DNA from: CAYZPB01 sp964568525
Lineage (GTDB): Bacteria; Bacillota; Bacilli; Tepidibacillales; Tepidibacillaceae
Direction: 5' to 3'
NCBI GenBank assembly: GCA_964568525.1
Contig: CAZMPM010000009.1
Location: 1-35,580 of the forward strand
Length of the DNA: 35,580 nt
A program made the position numbers and the translations under genes. A model generated the notes under the pieces. It made no database searches. It saw nothing but the letters and a program-made list of their open reading frames with translations, and was not told the DNA's origin. Shown piece after piece: positions 8,453-16,500 of the stretch (positions are counted from its first letter, which is position 1; every line of letters begins with the position of its first letter).

Positions 8453-9352
8453 ATGAGTTTATTAATTAAAAATATTACCAAACGTTTCGGAAGCACTATT
8501 ACGGTTAGTGATTTGAACCTAGAAATTGAAAAGCACCAAATCTATGGCTTTCTTGGGGCTAATGGTGCAGGAAAGACAACAATGTTCCGGTTAATTCTTG
8601 GTATATTGACACCTAATAATGGGACTATTACCTGGAATGGTAAAGTTATTAACTATAGCAATAGTGATAGTGTGGGGTATTTACCGGAGGAGCGCGGACT
8701 ATATGCAGAATTGCCTGTCCGTCAGCAATTAATCTATTTCGGTCAACTCAGAGGGTTGACTAAAGATACTGCAAACTTACAGATTGATTATTGGTTGGAG
8801 CGCTTTCACATTTCTAACTATTCTAATCGCCGTTTACAAGAATTATCTAAGGGCAACCAACAAAAAATACAATTTATTTCAGCTGTGCTTCACTCACCTG
8901 AACTTTTATTGCTTGATGAACCTTTTAGCGGTCTTGACCCCGTCAATGTTGAACAACTAAAAAATGCTGTGAAACATCTAGCTAACCAAGGAACAACAAT
9001 TTTGTTCTCTAGCCACCGAATGGAGCATGTTGAGGAATTATGTGAAAGTTTATGTCTGCTAGATAAGGGTGAAGCAATTCTAGAGGGCAACTTTAACCAG
9101 ATAAAAAGAGAATTCGGTAACAAAAATATTCATTTAAAAACAACTGTCAATCTTGATTTTTTAAAAGATTATTCTGAGGTAACAGGCATTATCGAAAAAG
9201 CCGACAAGTTTATTATAAATCTTAAAGATGAATCTTTTTCTCATAAAATCTTGCAGGAGCTTATTGCTAGAGGCGAAGTTTACCATTTCTCTTTAGAGGA
9301 ACCATCACTTAACGACATCTTTATCGAAAAGGTGGGTATGAAATATGAATAA
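8453..9352 (+). CDS. ABC transporter ATP-binding protein (NatA/YhaQ type)
   Basis: This is the ATPase subunit of a two-component ABC-2 exporter. It has Walker A GANGAGKTT, a Q-loop region with YLPEERGLY, the signature LSKGNQQK (a degenerate LSGGQ typical of this subgroup), Walker B LLLLDEPFSGLDP and the H-loop SSHRMEHVEEL. These are followed by a C-terminal extension of about 80 residues as in NatA-like proteins (DUF4162-type region). The ATG at 8453 starts MSLLIKNITKRFG, with AAGGA 10 nt upstream. In-frame GTG 8444 and TTG 8447 are alternatives. Its end overlaps the permease start by 8 nt (ATGAATAA), so the two are translationally coupled. The substrate cannot be told from sequence; sodium or drug/peptide export are the family options. 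Confidence 0.92.
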   Translation: MSLLIKNITKRFGSTITVSDLNLEIEKHQIYGFLGANGAGKTTMFRLILGILTPNNGTITWNGKVINYSNSDSVGYLPEERGLYAELPVRQQLIYFGQLRGLTKDTANLQIDYWLERFHISNYSNRRLQELSKGNQQKIQFISAVLHSPELLLLDEPFSGLDPVNVEQLKNAVKHLANQGTTILFSSHRMEHVEELCESLCLLDKGEAILEGNFNQIKREFGNKNIHLKTTVNLDFLKDYSEVTGIIEKADKFIINLKDESFSHKILQELIARGEVYHFSLEEPSLNDIFIEKVGMKYE

Positions 9353-10577
9353 ATTTTTAATTATAATGAAACACACCTTTCTCACGAATTTAACAAAACG
9401 ATCATTTATTATTACAACAATTGTCTCCATCCTTTTACTAATAATAATTTTAAATATTCCAACACTGTTAACAAGCTTTGTCGATGAAAGCACTCAAACC
9501 ATAGGTATCATTGATCAAACTGGCCAAGTTTACGAGCAGCTGAAAATTGAAATGAGTATTCATGATAACATCTCTTTAGAAAATTTTAAAAATGAAATTA
9601 CTGCCAGATCAGCCTATAATGATAGTAAAATACATGGCTATCTCGTAATCAATACTAATAACGACAATCTTCTTGTTGCCGAATATAAAGCTGACAACAT
9701 CTTAAACACTGAACTCATTGCATATCTTGAACAAAGCTTGTCTTCTATTCAATTTCAGCTAGGTGCTACAAAACTTAACTTATCACAAGCAGAAATTGCA
9801 ACTTTATTTACACCTGTACAACTAATAAAAACACCTCTAAGTGAAGGTGCTAAAAGTGAATCAGATATCGCGATCTCTTATATTATTGTTTATATTCTAC
9901 TAATAGCAATCTATTTTGGTGTCGTAATGTATGGAAACATGATTGCTATGGAGGTAGCTAAAGAAAAAAGTACACGCGTTATGGAAATTCTTGTGTCAAG
10001 TGTCAATCCGGTTAAGCAAATGTTCGGAAAAATTCTTGGCATCTCTTTGTTAGGTATATCCCAAATTATTCTCATGCTTGTTGTCGGCTTTTTTTCACTC
10101 CGAGGAAGCAATGGCGTCTTTACAGTTGATACTTTTACAATTGATTTTTCTAACTTACCGACACAGATAATTTTATACGGAGTACTATTTTACATTTTAG
10201 GCAATCTGTTCTATGCTACTTTTGCTGCAATGCTTGGATCGTTGGTAAGTCGAATTGAAGATTTGCAACAGACAACCGGGATATTAAACCTTATTTTGGT
10301 AGCAGCATTTTTGATTTCAATTTTCGGCTTAACAAATCCTGATACTGTTGTAATTAAGGTGCTGTCATATATTCCATTTTTTACTCCAATGGTTATGTTC
10401 CTGCGAATTGGTATGACGGATCCATATATGATAGAAATTATCATCTCTATTGGCATTATGATTATTAGCATAATTATTAGTAGTATCTTTGCAGCAAGGG
10501 TTTACAAAGGCGGCATCTTGTTATATGGAAAAGGCGCTTCTCTTAAAGATGTTAGAAAAGCCTGGCAGTTTAAATAA
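9345..10577 (+). CDS. ABC-2 type transporter permease (NatB/YhaP-like)
   Basis: This is the membrane partner of the preceding ATPase. The 410-residue protein has an N-terminal membrane segment at about 20-45 and a roughly 130-residue extracytoplasmic region containing QTIGIIDQTGQVYEQL. Five further hydrophobic segments follow between about 175 and 395, including the conserved AMEVAKEKSTRVMEILVSSV coupling region before the second helix. This topology is that of ABC2_membrane_3 permeases such as NatB/YhaP. The ATG lies inside the end of the ATPase gene. Both genes sit on the plus strand between genes on the minus strand, interrupting the dinG-ypmA-aspB neighbourhood of Bacillus. The substrate is unknown. 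Confidence 0.88.
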   Translation: MNKFLIIMKHTFLTNLTKRSFIITTIVSILLLIIILNIPTLLTSFVDESTQTIGIIDQTGQVYEQLKIEMSIHDNISLENFKNEITARSAYNDSKIHGYLVINTNNDNLLVAEYKADNILNTELIAYLEQSLSSIQFQLGATKLNLSQAEIATLFTPVQLIKTPLSEGAKSESDIAISYIIVYILLIAIYFGVVMYGNMIAMEVAKEKSTRVMEILVSSVNPVKQMFGKILGISLLGISQIILMLVVGFFSLRGSNGVFTVDTFTIDFSNLPTQIILYGVLFYILGNLFYATFAAMLGSLVSRIEDLQQTTGILNLILVAAFLISIFGLTNPDTVVIKVLSYIPFFTPMVMFLRIGMTDPYMIEIIISIGIMIISIIISSIFAARVYKGGILLYGKGASLKDVRKAWQFK

Positions 10578-10603
10578 AAGGCTAAACTTTTTGGCTTAGC
10601 CTT
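10570..10603 (-). terminator. Intrinsic terminator after dinG
   Basis: AAGGCTAA (10578-10585) pairs with TTAGCCTT (10596-10603), directly after the dinG stop. On the minus strand the stem is followed by TTTTATTTA, so it works best for dinG. It also abuts the permease stop and may reduce readthrough from the plus strand, although that side lacks a T tract. Confidence 0.75.
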
Positions 10604-13462
10604 CTAAAAAAACCAGTTTTCAATATCTCTTAATATCTTCTGCGAAGAGATACACTCTATTTCAAGCTCTGGTAACGATTGAATAAAAGCTTTGCCATAC
10701 CATGCAGCTATAATCCGATTATCAAAAATAATTACTACTCCGCGATCTTGATGCGTGCGAATGAGTCTGCCAAAACCTTGCTTAAATCTGATTATTGCCT
10801 GTGGCAGCGATAGATTAGTAAAGGAGTTTTTACCTGCAGCCTTCAGGCGCTCCTCTCTAGCTTCTTGCACTGGCTCATTTGGCGGCGTAAAAGGTAACCT
10901 TACAATGCAGAGTGCACTTAAACTCTCACCCGGGATATCGACTCCTTCCCAAAAGCTATTTGTCCCAAGCAGGATTGTATTGTTATTCTCAAGAAAAGTT
11001 TCTGTTAGTTTAGAGCGACTGCTACTATCAATGTTTTGCCCTAGAACCTTGAGCTCTTCGTCTTTTAAATACTCAACTAAAAAGCGATGTGACTTTTGTA
11101 ACATTGAATGTGAAGTAAAAAGAACTAAAGTCCTACCTTCTAGCAAAAGCGCTACTTCAGCGATATTTTTTGAAATATATTCAACATAGGTTTCAAGGGA
11201 GACATCTTTAATAGGCGGGACATCATCCGGAACATATACTCTTACCTGTTTATTGTAATCAAATGGCGAAGGTGAAATTATTGTTTTCAATAATTCATCA
11301 TCAAGGTTAAAGCCAAAATCATTGCTAATAAATTCAAAAGAATCTAATACAGCCAATGTTGCTGATGTCATAACAACACTGTCGAGATTAGCAATTAATG
11401 ATTCCTGCAAATATCGCCCAATCTCAATTGGGGCAGCAAATAAATATGGTGTGTTCCTTTTACCTTTTTGTCGGCTTTCAATCCAGTAAACATTATCAAT
11501 TGTTTTAAATTCATTCCAGTCAGCAAAATTGAAAGCTATCTGTCTGAAACTATGCAAATTTCCTTCATAATCAGCCAGAGTGCTCTCATCTTTAATAAGA
11601 TCAGTCACAGCTCTGTAGATTTTTTCAAGTGCCACTAGTAGCTCACTAAATTGAATTATGAGATTTTCCCCTACTAGATTAACTTTGCCCCAATCTTCAG
11701 ATGTATAATTCTGTTCTCTCATCCTTAATACTTCTCTGCCATTATCACTGCCCTTAATATATTTACTCATATAACTTTCTAGTATGGCGAAATATTGGTC
11801 AATATCTTTAACCATTTTCGGTAAAAGTTCCGTCGCTAACAACTTAATCTCAGCAATGATTTGTTCGTTGCCATCCGCAGTAGACAGTTCGATTTCTTGC
11901 CTGATTCTTGCTAATTGCCCATTATTCTCATTTTGGTATAGCTTACTTAGAATATGCAATATTTGCATTTGACTAACTTCGTAACCTAAATGATTAATTG
12001 CTACATTTTCGAGTTGATGAGCCTCGTCAATGATCAATTTCTTGAAGTTTGGCAAAATTGGTTGCTCGTTTTTAAGACTCGTCAGAAGGAGTGCGTGATT
12101 AGTGACAATAATATCTGCCTTTTGCGCCTGTCTTTTTGCACGGTGGTAATAGCAGTTTTTATACCAAGGACATTTACGGTTCAAGCAGCTGTCACTTTCA
12201 CTTTGTATCTCATTCCATAGAATTTTACCAGCTCCAGAAAGATTCAACTCTTCAATATCACCTGTTTCCGTTTCGGAAATCCAGGTTAAGAAACGCGCTA
12301 ATTCAAGTATCTCTTCAGGAATCGTTGGGTAAGTTGTCCAAATATTATAATTTGCATAAGTGCCGGCTTCTCTGATAGCCTCTTGATATTGGATGGCATA
12401 CTTTCGCAAACAAAGGTAATTATTTCTTCCTTTGAAAATGGCGGCTGTGAAAGGTAATTTTAAAGCAACTTTTAGCATAGGAATATCTTTCTTAAATAGT
12501 TGTTCTTGCAAATTGATCGTATGGGTTGAAATAACAACTTGTTCAGTTTCTTCTAATGTCCAGTAGATAGCCGGTAAAAGATATGCTAATGTTTTTCCTG
12601 TCCCAGTCCCTGCTTCAATCATTAAATGCCTATTTTCATAAAAAGCAGCTCTAATTTCTTCTGACACCTCTTTTTGACCTTCCCGGTACTCATAATTAGG
12701 GAATGCTTTTGCCAAATAGCCATCAATACTGAACAAATCATCAAAGTCTAACTCAAGTTTGCTGTGTTCTGCCTTGTCTGAACTAGAAACATCGACGCTC
12801 CTAATTGTAAAATAATTAAACACATATTGCTCGGACATTAGATTGGCTTCATTACTAGAAATTGCTTTATTAAGAAGTTCGTCAAGTAATTTATACAATC
12901 CTGAATCAGTAAAGCTAAGCAGTTTATGTAACTGTTGCAAATAGGTTAGTGGTTTTGTTTCAAGTATTTTTATCATTCTCACAAGCAATTCTGCAGTAGC
13001 TGACGTATCATCAATAGCATTATGTGGATTGTGATGCTGAATTTGCAGTTCACGTGTTAAATAATCAAGCTTGTGGCTTTGCATAGTTGGTAATAGCATT
13101 TTTGCCATTACTAATGTATCAAGCACATCATTAAAAATTTCACTATATCCTGCTTCAACTAGTGCATAGTTAACAAACTGGAGATCGAAGTTAGCATTGT
13201 GAGCAACAAAAAAGGAGCCCTCCAATAGCGGCAGCAACTCAGGTATAATGTCAGCAGAAAGTGGCGCTGATTTAATGTGCTCAGCAGTAATCCCAGTTAA
13301 CTCTTCAATAAAACTTGAAATTCTTTTGTCAGTAAATAAATATGATGCAAACTCATTTTTCACTGTAAGACCCTCAAGTAAGACCGCGGCAATCTGTATA
13401 ATTGCATCCTCACCTGGCCTAGTTCCAGTTGTCTCCACATCGATAACACAAAATTTTTTCAT
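10604..13462 (-). CDS. dinG: DinG-family ATP-dependent helicase with N-terminal DEDDh 3'-5' exonuclease
   Basis: This 952-residue fusion joins a DnaQ-like exonuclease (about 1-165) to an XPD/DinG superfamily 2 helicase (about 245-952). All exonuclease residues are visible: D8 and E10 (VIDVETTGT), D93 (AHNANFDLQF), and H147/D152 (HNAIDDTSAT). The helicase has Walker A EAGTGTGKT (283-291), DEAH in LIIDEAHQLE, and motif VI QGFGRLIRTHQDRG near the C-terminus. Between motifs I and II, C351 and the cluster C426-x4-C431-x5-C437 resemble the 4Fe-4S cysteines of E. coli DinG. The ATG is preceded by AGGAGAG. Likely roles are DNA repair and processing of R-loops or damaged DNA. It is monocistronic with its own terminator. 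Confidence 0.93.
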   Translation of the reverse strand: MKKFCVIDVETTGTRPGEDAIIQIAAVLLEGLTVKNEFASYLFTDKRISSFIEELTGITAEHIKSAPLSADIIPELLPLLEGSFFVAHNANFDLQFVNYALVEAGYSEIFNDVLDTLVMAKMLLPTMQSHKLDYLTRELQIQHHNPHNAIDDTSATAELLVRMIKILETKPLTYLQQLHKLLSFTDSGLYKLLDELLNKAISSNEANLMSEQYVFNYFTIRSVDVSSSDKAEHSKLELDFDDLFSIDGYLAKAFPNYEYREGQKEVSEEIRAAFYENRHLMIEAGTGTGKTLAYLLPAIYWTLEETEQVVISTHTINLQEQLFKKDIPMLKVALKLPFTAAIFKGRNNYLCLRKYAIQYQEAIREAGTYANYNIWTTYPTIPEEILELARFLTWISETETGDIEELNLSGAGKILWNEIQSESDSCLNRKCPWYKNCYYHRAKRQAQKADIIVTNHALLLTSLKNEQPILPNFKKLIIDEAHQLENVAINHLGYEVSQMQILHILSKLYQNENNGQLARIRQEIELSTADGNEQIIAEIKLLATELLPKMVKDIDQYFAILESYMSKYIKGSDNGREVLRMREQNYTSEDWGKVNLVGENLIIQFSELLVALEKIYRAVTDLIKDESTLADYEGNLHSFRQIAFNFADWNEFKTIDNVYWIESRQKGKRNTPYLFAAPIEIGRYLQESLIANLDSVVMTSATLAVLDSFEFISNDFGFNLDDELLKTIISPSPFDYNKQVRVYVPDDVPPIKDVSLETYVEYISKNIAEVALLLEGRTLVLFTSHSMLQKSHRFLVEYLKDEELKVLGQNIDSSSRSKLTETFLENNNTILLGTNSFWEGVDIPGESLSALCIVRLPFTPPNEPVQEAREERLKAAGKNSFTNLSLPQAIIRFKQGFGRLIRTHQDRGVVIIFDNRIIAAWYGKAFIQSLPELEIECISSQKILRDIENWFF

Positions 13463-13500
13463 ATGCTCTCCTAAGTAGTGGTTTGTTTTACTAACGCTTA

Positions 13501-13528
13501 TTGTATTAATCGCTTATTACTATATAAT
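13501..13528 (+). promoter_or_regulatory. Candidate promoter for cls
   Basis: TTGTAT (13501-13506), a 16-nt spacer and a perfect TATAAT (13523-13528) lie in the dinG/cls divergent region, upstream of the cls ATG at 13591. The -10 is good and the -35 only moderate. The region is very AT-rich, so chance matches are possible. Confidence 0.4.
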
Positions 13529-13590
13529 TTAAATAGTACTTAATTAAATTTAATCATAGCACACCTTATTCCGTAAAAGTTGGTGATTTC

Positions 13591-15033
13591 ATGTCATGGT
13601 ATGAAGTTTTACTTAACTTTTTTCCATTTGTTAACATGCTTCTCGCATTAGCAATTATTTTTATTGAGAAAAAAGATGTTAATGCTACTTTAACTTGGTT
13701 ATTAGTACTTTTCTTCCTCCCGATTTTTGGCTTCTTTCTTTACCTATTTTTAGGTCAGAACCTCAGTAGAAGGAAGATGTTCCAGTTAGGAAGAGATGAG
13801 GAAAGATTATTAAAAAACTATATGCGTCAAAATAAAGAGTATGTGCGAAATAGTAAAACGTACTCTTCTGATGAAGTAAGAATCTATCGTAAACTGATCA
13901 ATCTGTATGTTTACCATGACATTGCACCATTTATCGAAAACAATAGAGTGAAAATTTATACTCACGGAAAAGATAAATTTGCGGATCTATTAAAAGAAAT
14001 TAATGATGCAGAAAAATATATTTACATGCAATATTTTATTTTTAAGACTGATGAACTTGGTAAAGAAATTCTGAATGCACTCGCTGCCAAAGCTCGAAGC
14101 GGCGTTGAGGTGCGATTTTTATACGACCGCTTAGGATCAAGTTTTGTTAGAACTAAATTTTTAACTCCACTAATTGAAGCTGGCGGCAAACACGCTGCCT
14201 ACTTCCCATCAAAACTAAAATTTATTGATATTCAAATAAATTATCGCAACCACCGAAAAATAGTCGTAATTGACGATAAAATTGGCTTTGTTGGCGGTAT
14301 GAACGTCGGCGATGAGTACATTGGCAAAACAGAAAAATTTGGCGGTTGGCGTGATACACACTTGAAAATTGAAGGCGACGCAGTAGACTCATTAAAAGTA
14401 AGATTCTTACTTGATTGGCGCTGGGCAACTGGTGAGAACGTCGAATTCACATCAAATATTATAAAAAGACCTGAATTTGCTGAAAAGGTGCCAATGCAAA
14501 TTGTATCAAGTGGACCAAATTCAGAATGGGAAACTATTAAATTCGGTTTTTTAAGTATGATTGGCGATGCGAAAGAGAGTATATTCATTCAGAGTCCCTA
14601 TTTCATACCTGACCAAGGAATGCGTGAGCTGTTAAAAGTTGCCGTATTATCTGGAGTCGATGTTAGAATTATGATTCCTAACAAACCTGACCACCCTTTT
14701 GTTTATTGGGCGACGCTGCATTATGCTGGTGAGCTACTACAACTCGGTGCAAAGGTTTATATTTATAATAAAGGTTTTCTCCATCCCAAAAATATTGCAA
14801 TTGACAATAAAGTTGTCTCGGTTGGTACAACTAATATGGATATTAGATCTTTCCGAATAAATTTTGAAGTTAATGCATTTATCTACGATAAAGAGACAAC
14901 GAATGAATTTTACAAAATCTTTATTAAAGACATGGAAGATTCCAAACAACTTACTCTAGATGATTATAATAACCGCAGTTTAATAGTAAAAATCAAAGAG
15001 GGCATTTCACGTCTTTTGTCACCTCTTTTATAA
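13591..15033 (+). CDS. cls: Cardiolipin synthase (phospholipase D family)
   Basis: Cardiolipin synthase condenses two phosphatidylglycerol molecules into cardiolipin and glycerol at the membrane. The 480 residues match the ClsA type. Two N-terminal transmembrane segments (about 8-26 and 34-55) precede two PLD/HKD motifs: H221-x-K223-x4-D228 (HRKIVVIDD) followed by GGMNVGDEY, and H398-x-K400-x4-D405 (HPKNIAID) followed by GTTNMDIRSF. The start ATG has only a weak GGTGAT Shine-Dalgarno. The gene stands alone on the plus strand and its last 6 bases overlap the end of the convergent tadV. Other PLD enzymes are unlikely given the membrane anchor and the two complete motifs. Confidence 0.95.
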   Translation: MSWYEVLLNFFPFVNMLLALAIIFIEKKDVNATLTWLLVLFFLPIFGFFLYLFLGQNLSRRKMFQLGRDEERLLKNYMRQNKEYVRNSKTYSSDEVRIYRKLINLYVYHDIAPFIENNRVKIYTHGKDKFADLLKEINDAEKYIYMQYFIFKTDELGKEILNALAAKARSGVEVRFLYDRLGSSFVRTKFLTPLIEAGGKHAAYFPSKLKFIDIQINYRNHRKIVVIDDKIGFVGGMNVGDEYIGKTEKFGGWRDTHLKIEGDAVDSLKVRFLLDWRWATGENVEFTSNIIKRPEFAEKVPMQIVSSGPNSEWETIKFGFLSMIGDAKESIFIQSPYFIPDQGMRELLKVAVLSGVDVRIMIPNKPDHPFVYWATLHYAGELLQLGAKVYIYNKGFLHPKNIAIDNKVVSVGTTNMDIRSFRINFEVNAFIYDKETTNEFYKIFIKDMEDSKQLTLDDYNNRSLIVKIKEGISRLLSPLL

Positions 15034-15567
15034 GACTAACCAAAATTCTGATTCAGACGCTATGACCAATGTGATGAGCACGGCAGGTGCAATAAAAGCC
15101 ATTAATGGAAAATATGTGCGATTAGTCTCTCCTTTTATCAGGTTAATAATCAACTTCCCACTGAATAAAATAACGCATAACTGCATGTAGTCAATCCTCC
15201 AGAGTCTTTTTCTATTCCTAATCAGAAAATATACTATTGCAATTGTACCTATTAACAACAGAGATATAACCGCTAAAAATAAGACAAACTTACCCCCCAT
15301 TAGCGAACCAAGTGCAGCAAATAACTTTACATCTCCTGCTCCTACCGCATTAATCCTGTAGAGTAAAAACATAAGTAATAAACCCAGTAAAAATCCTTTA
15401 ATCGAGAATAAAAAACCGGCTAATCCATATTGGAGTGAGTTATAGCTAACGCCAACGAAGATACAAGCCATATTTAAATGGTTGGGAATTCTATGCTGTT
15501 TTAAATCAAAAAATAGGGCTGTTCCAATAAAAACTAATAATATTATATATTTCAGATAAATAATCAT
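15028..15567 (-). CDS. tadV: Prepilin peptidase TadV/CpaA (A24 family)
   Basis: This polytopic aspartic peptidase cleaves type IVb prepilins at the cytoplasmic face of the membrane. Its 179 residues hold about six hydrophobic segments. Both catalytic aspartates are present: D21 in DLKQHRIPN and D79 in the GxGD motif GAGDVKLFAALG. It lacks the N-terminal methylase domain of PilD, as is normal for TadV/CpaA. It is the last gene of the Tad operon, 3 nt after the upstream pseudopilin gene, and its 3' end overlaps that of cls tail to tail. Its likely substrates are the Flp and TadE-like proteins encoded just upstream. Confidence 0.92.
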   Translation of the reverse strand: MIIYLKYIILLVFIGTALFFDLKQHRIPNHLNMACIFVGVSYNSLQYGLAGFLFSIKGFLLGLLLMFLLYRINAVGAGDVKLFAALGSLMGGKFVLFLAVISLLLIGTIAIVYFLIRNRKRLWRIDYMQLCVILFSGKLIINLIKGETNRTYFPLMAFIAPAVLITLVIASESEFWLVL

Positions 15568-15570
15568 TAA

Positions 15571-16500
15571 CTATTTACCTGCCTTAACCTTGCGATCGTC
15601 AATATACTTATCCATATTTGCTTTAGAAAGTACTTTAAAATTGGTACTTTCTGCTAAATTATCAAGATAAACCGTGGCAACGTACTCACCTTCATTAGAA
15701 TGTCCTCCAATGATTATCTCTTTTGTTAAAAACCCCTTGTTATTAATTTTTCCGTTAACCTCTTTTACAAAACCACTGTTATAAGTCAGCCTAATTCTCA
15801 CCTCTTTATCTCGTGTTCCTTCGATTAAGATTTTTATCTTGTGCCCTCTTTGGATTGGCGAAGATATTGAATGTATTCTTAATAATAATTTCTCTTCATC
15901 CTTCTCGCTATCTTCTTCGCTGTCTGTGACCGTCTCATTAGCCTTTTCTATTGGAAGTGAGCTATCATACCAGATTCGCTCTTCAGACTCCTTGATTATC
16001 GTTATACTATGCTTGAGAAAAGGAACATTAAGAGCTAAATCATAACGTAATTCTAGTAAAAAATTATCTCCAACTCCACCCAACGCAGCAGGTAATCCAA
16101 CATTTACTAGCTGATAATTTTTCAAATTAATTATTTTGTCGTTTGTGTTAGCATCTAAGAGAGGTTCAAATATTGATCTCAATATATTAGTTTTTGTATG
16201 ATCTGCAACGAAGGAAAGGAAATTAACTTGATCAAATAATTCAGACAATTCCTTTGACTCTTTGTTAGCTGTATCAGTCTGTTCATTTAGATTATTGTAA
16301 ACAATAATTGCAGGATAAATATGATGGGCTACCTGCTTGACTGTTTCTGAACCAGCATTTTCTAATTCCATCTCTACAACCGCTATCCTGATGAAACTAG
16401 TTAACACTAATATAAAAATAATAATAAACGGCAAAATTAGTGCAGCTTCCAGTACAATGCTGCCATTTTCTCTTTTTAAAATCGACTTCTTAGTAGCCAT
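15571..16500 (-). CDS. TadE/TadG-like pseudopilin with extra C-terminal domain
   Basis: This 309-residue exported protein has a prepilin-type N-terminus, RENGSIVLEAALILPFIIIF. Cleavage after Gly would place Glu at +5 and leave a hydrophobic helix of about 20 residues. The middle region is followed by a very acidic linker (TVTDSEEDSEKDEEK, about residue 200). A C-terminal part of about 100 residues looks like a beta-sandwich (HKIKILIEGTRDKEVRIRL...EGEYVATVYLDNL). Such a module is not usual in plain TadE proteins. The ATG overlaps the stop of the DUF5702 gene by 11 nt. The domain assignment for the C-terminal part is inference from the residue pattern. Confidence 0.75.
   Translation of the reverse strand: MATKKSILKRENGSIVLEAALILPFIIIFILVLTSFIRIAVVEMELENAGSETVKQVAHHIYPAIIVYNNLNEQTDTANKESKELSELFDQVNFLSFVADHTKTNILRSIFEPLLDANTNDKIINLKNYQLVNVGLPAALGGVGDNFLLELRYDLALNVPFLKHSITIIKESEERIWYDSSLPIEKANETVTDSEEDSEKDEEKLLLRIHSISSPIQRGHKIKILIEGTRDKEVRIRLTYNSGFVKEVNGKINNKGFLTKEIIIGGHSNEGEYVATVYLDNLAESTNFKVLSKANMDKYIDDRKVKAGK

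Noticed and set aside
14241..14588. Minus-strand open frame of 115 codons inside cls
   Set aside because: It lies opposite the conserved PLD region of cardiolipin synthase and shows no family features.
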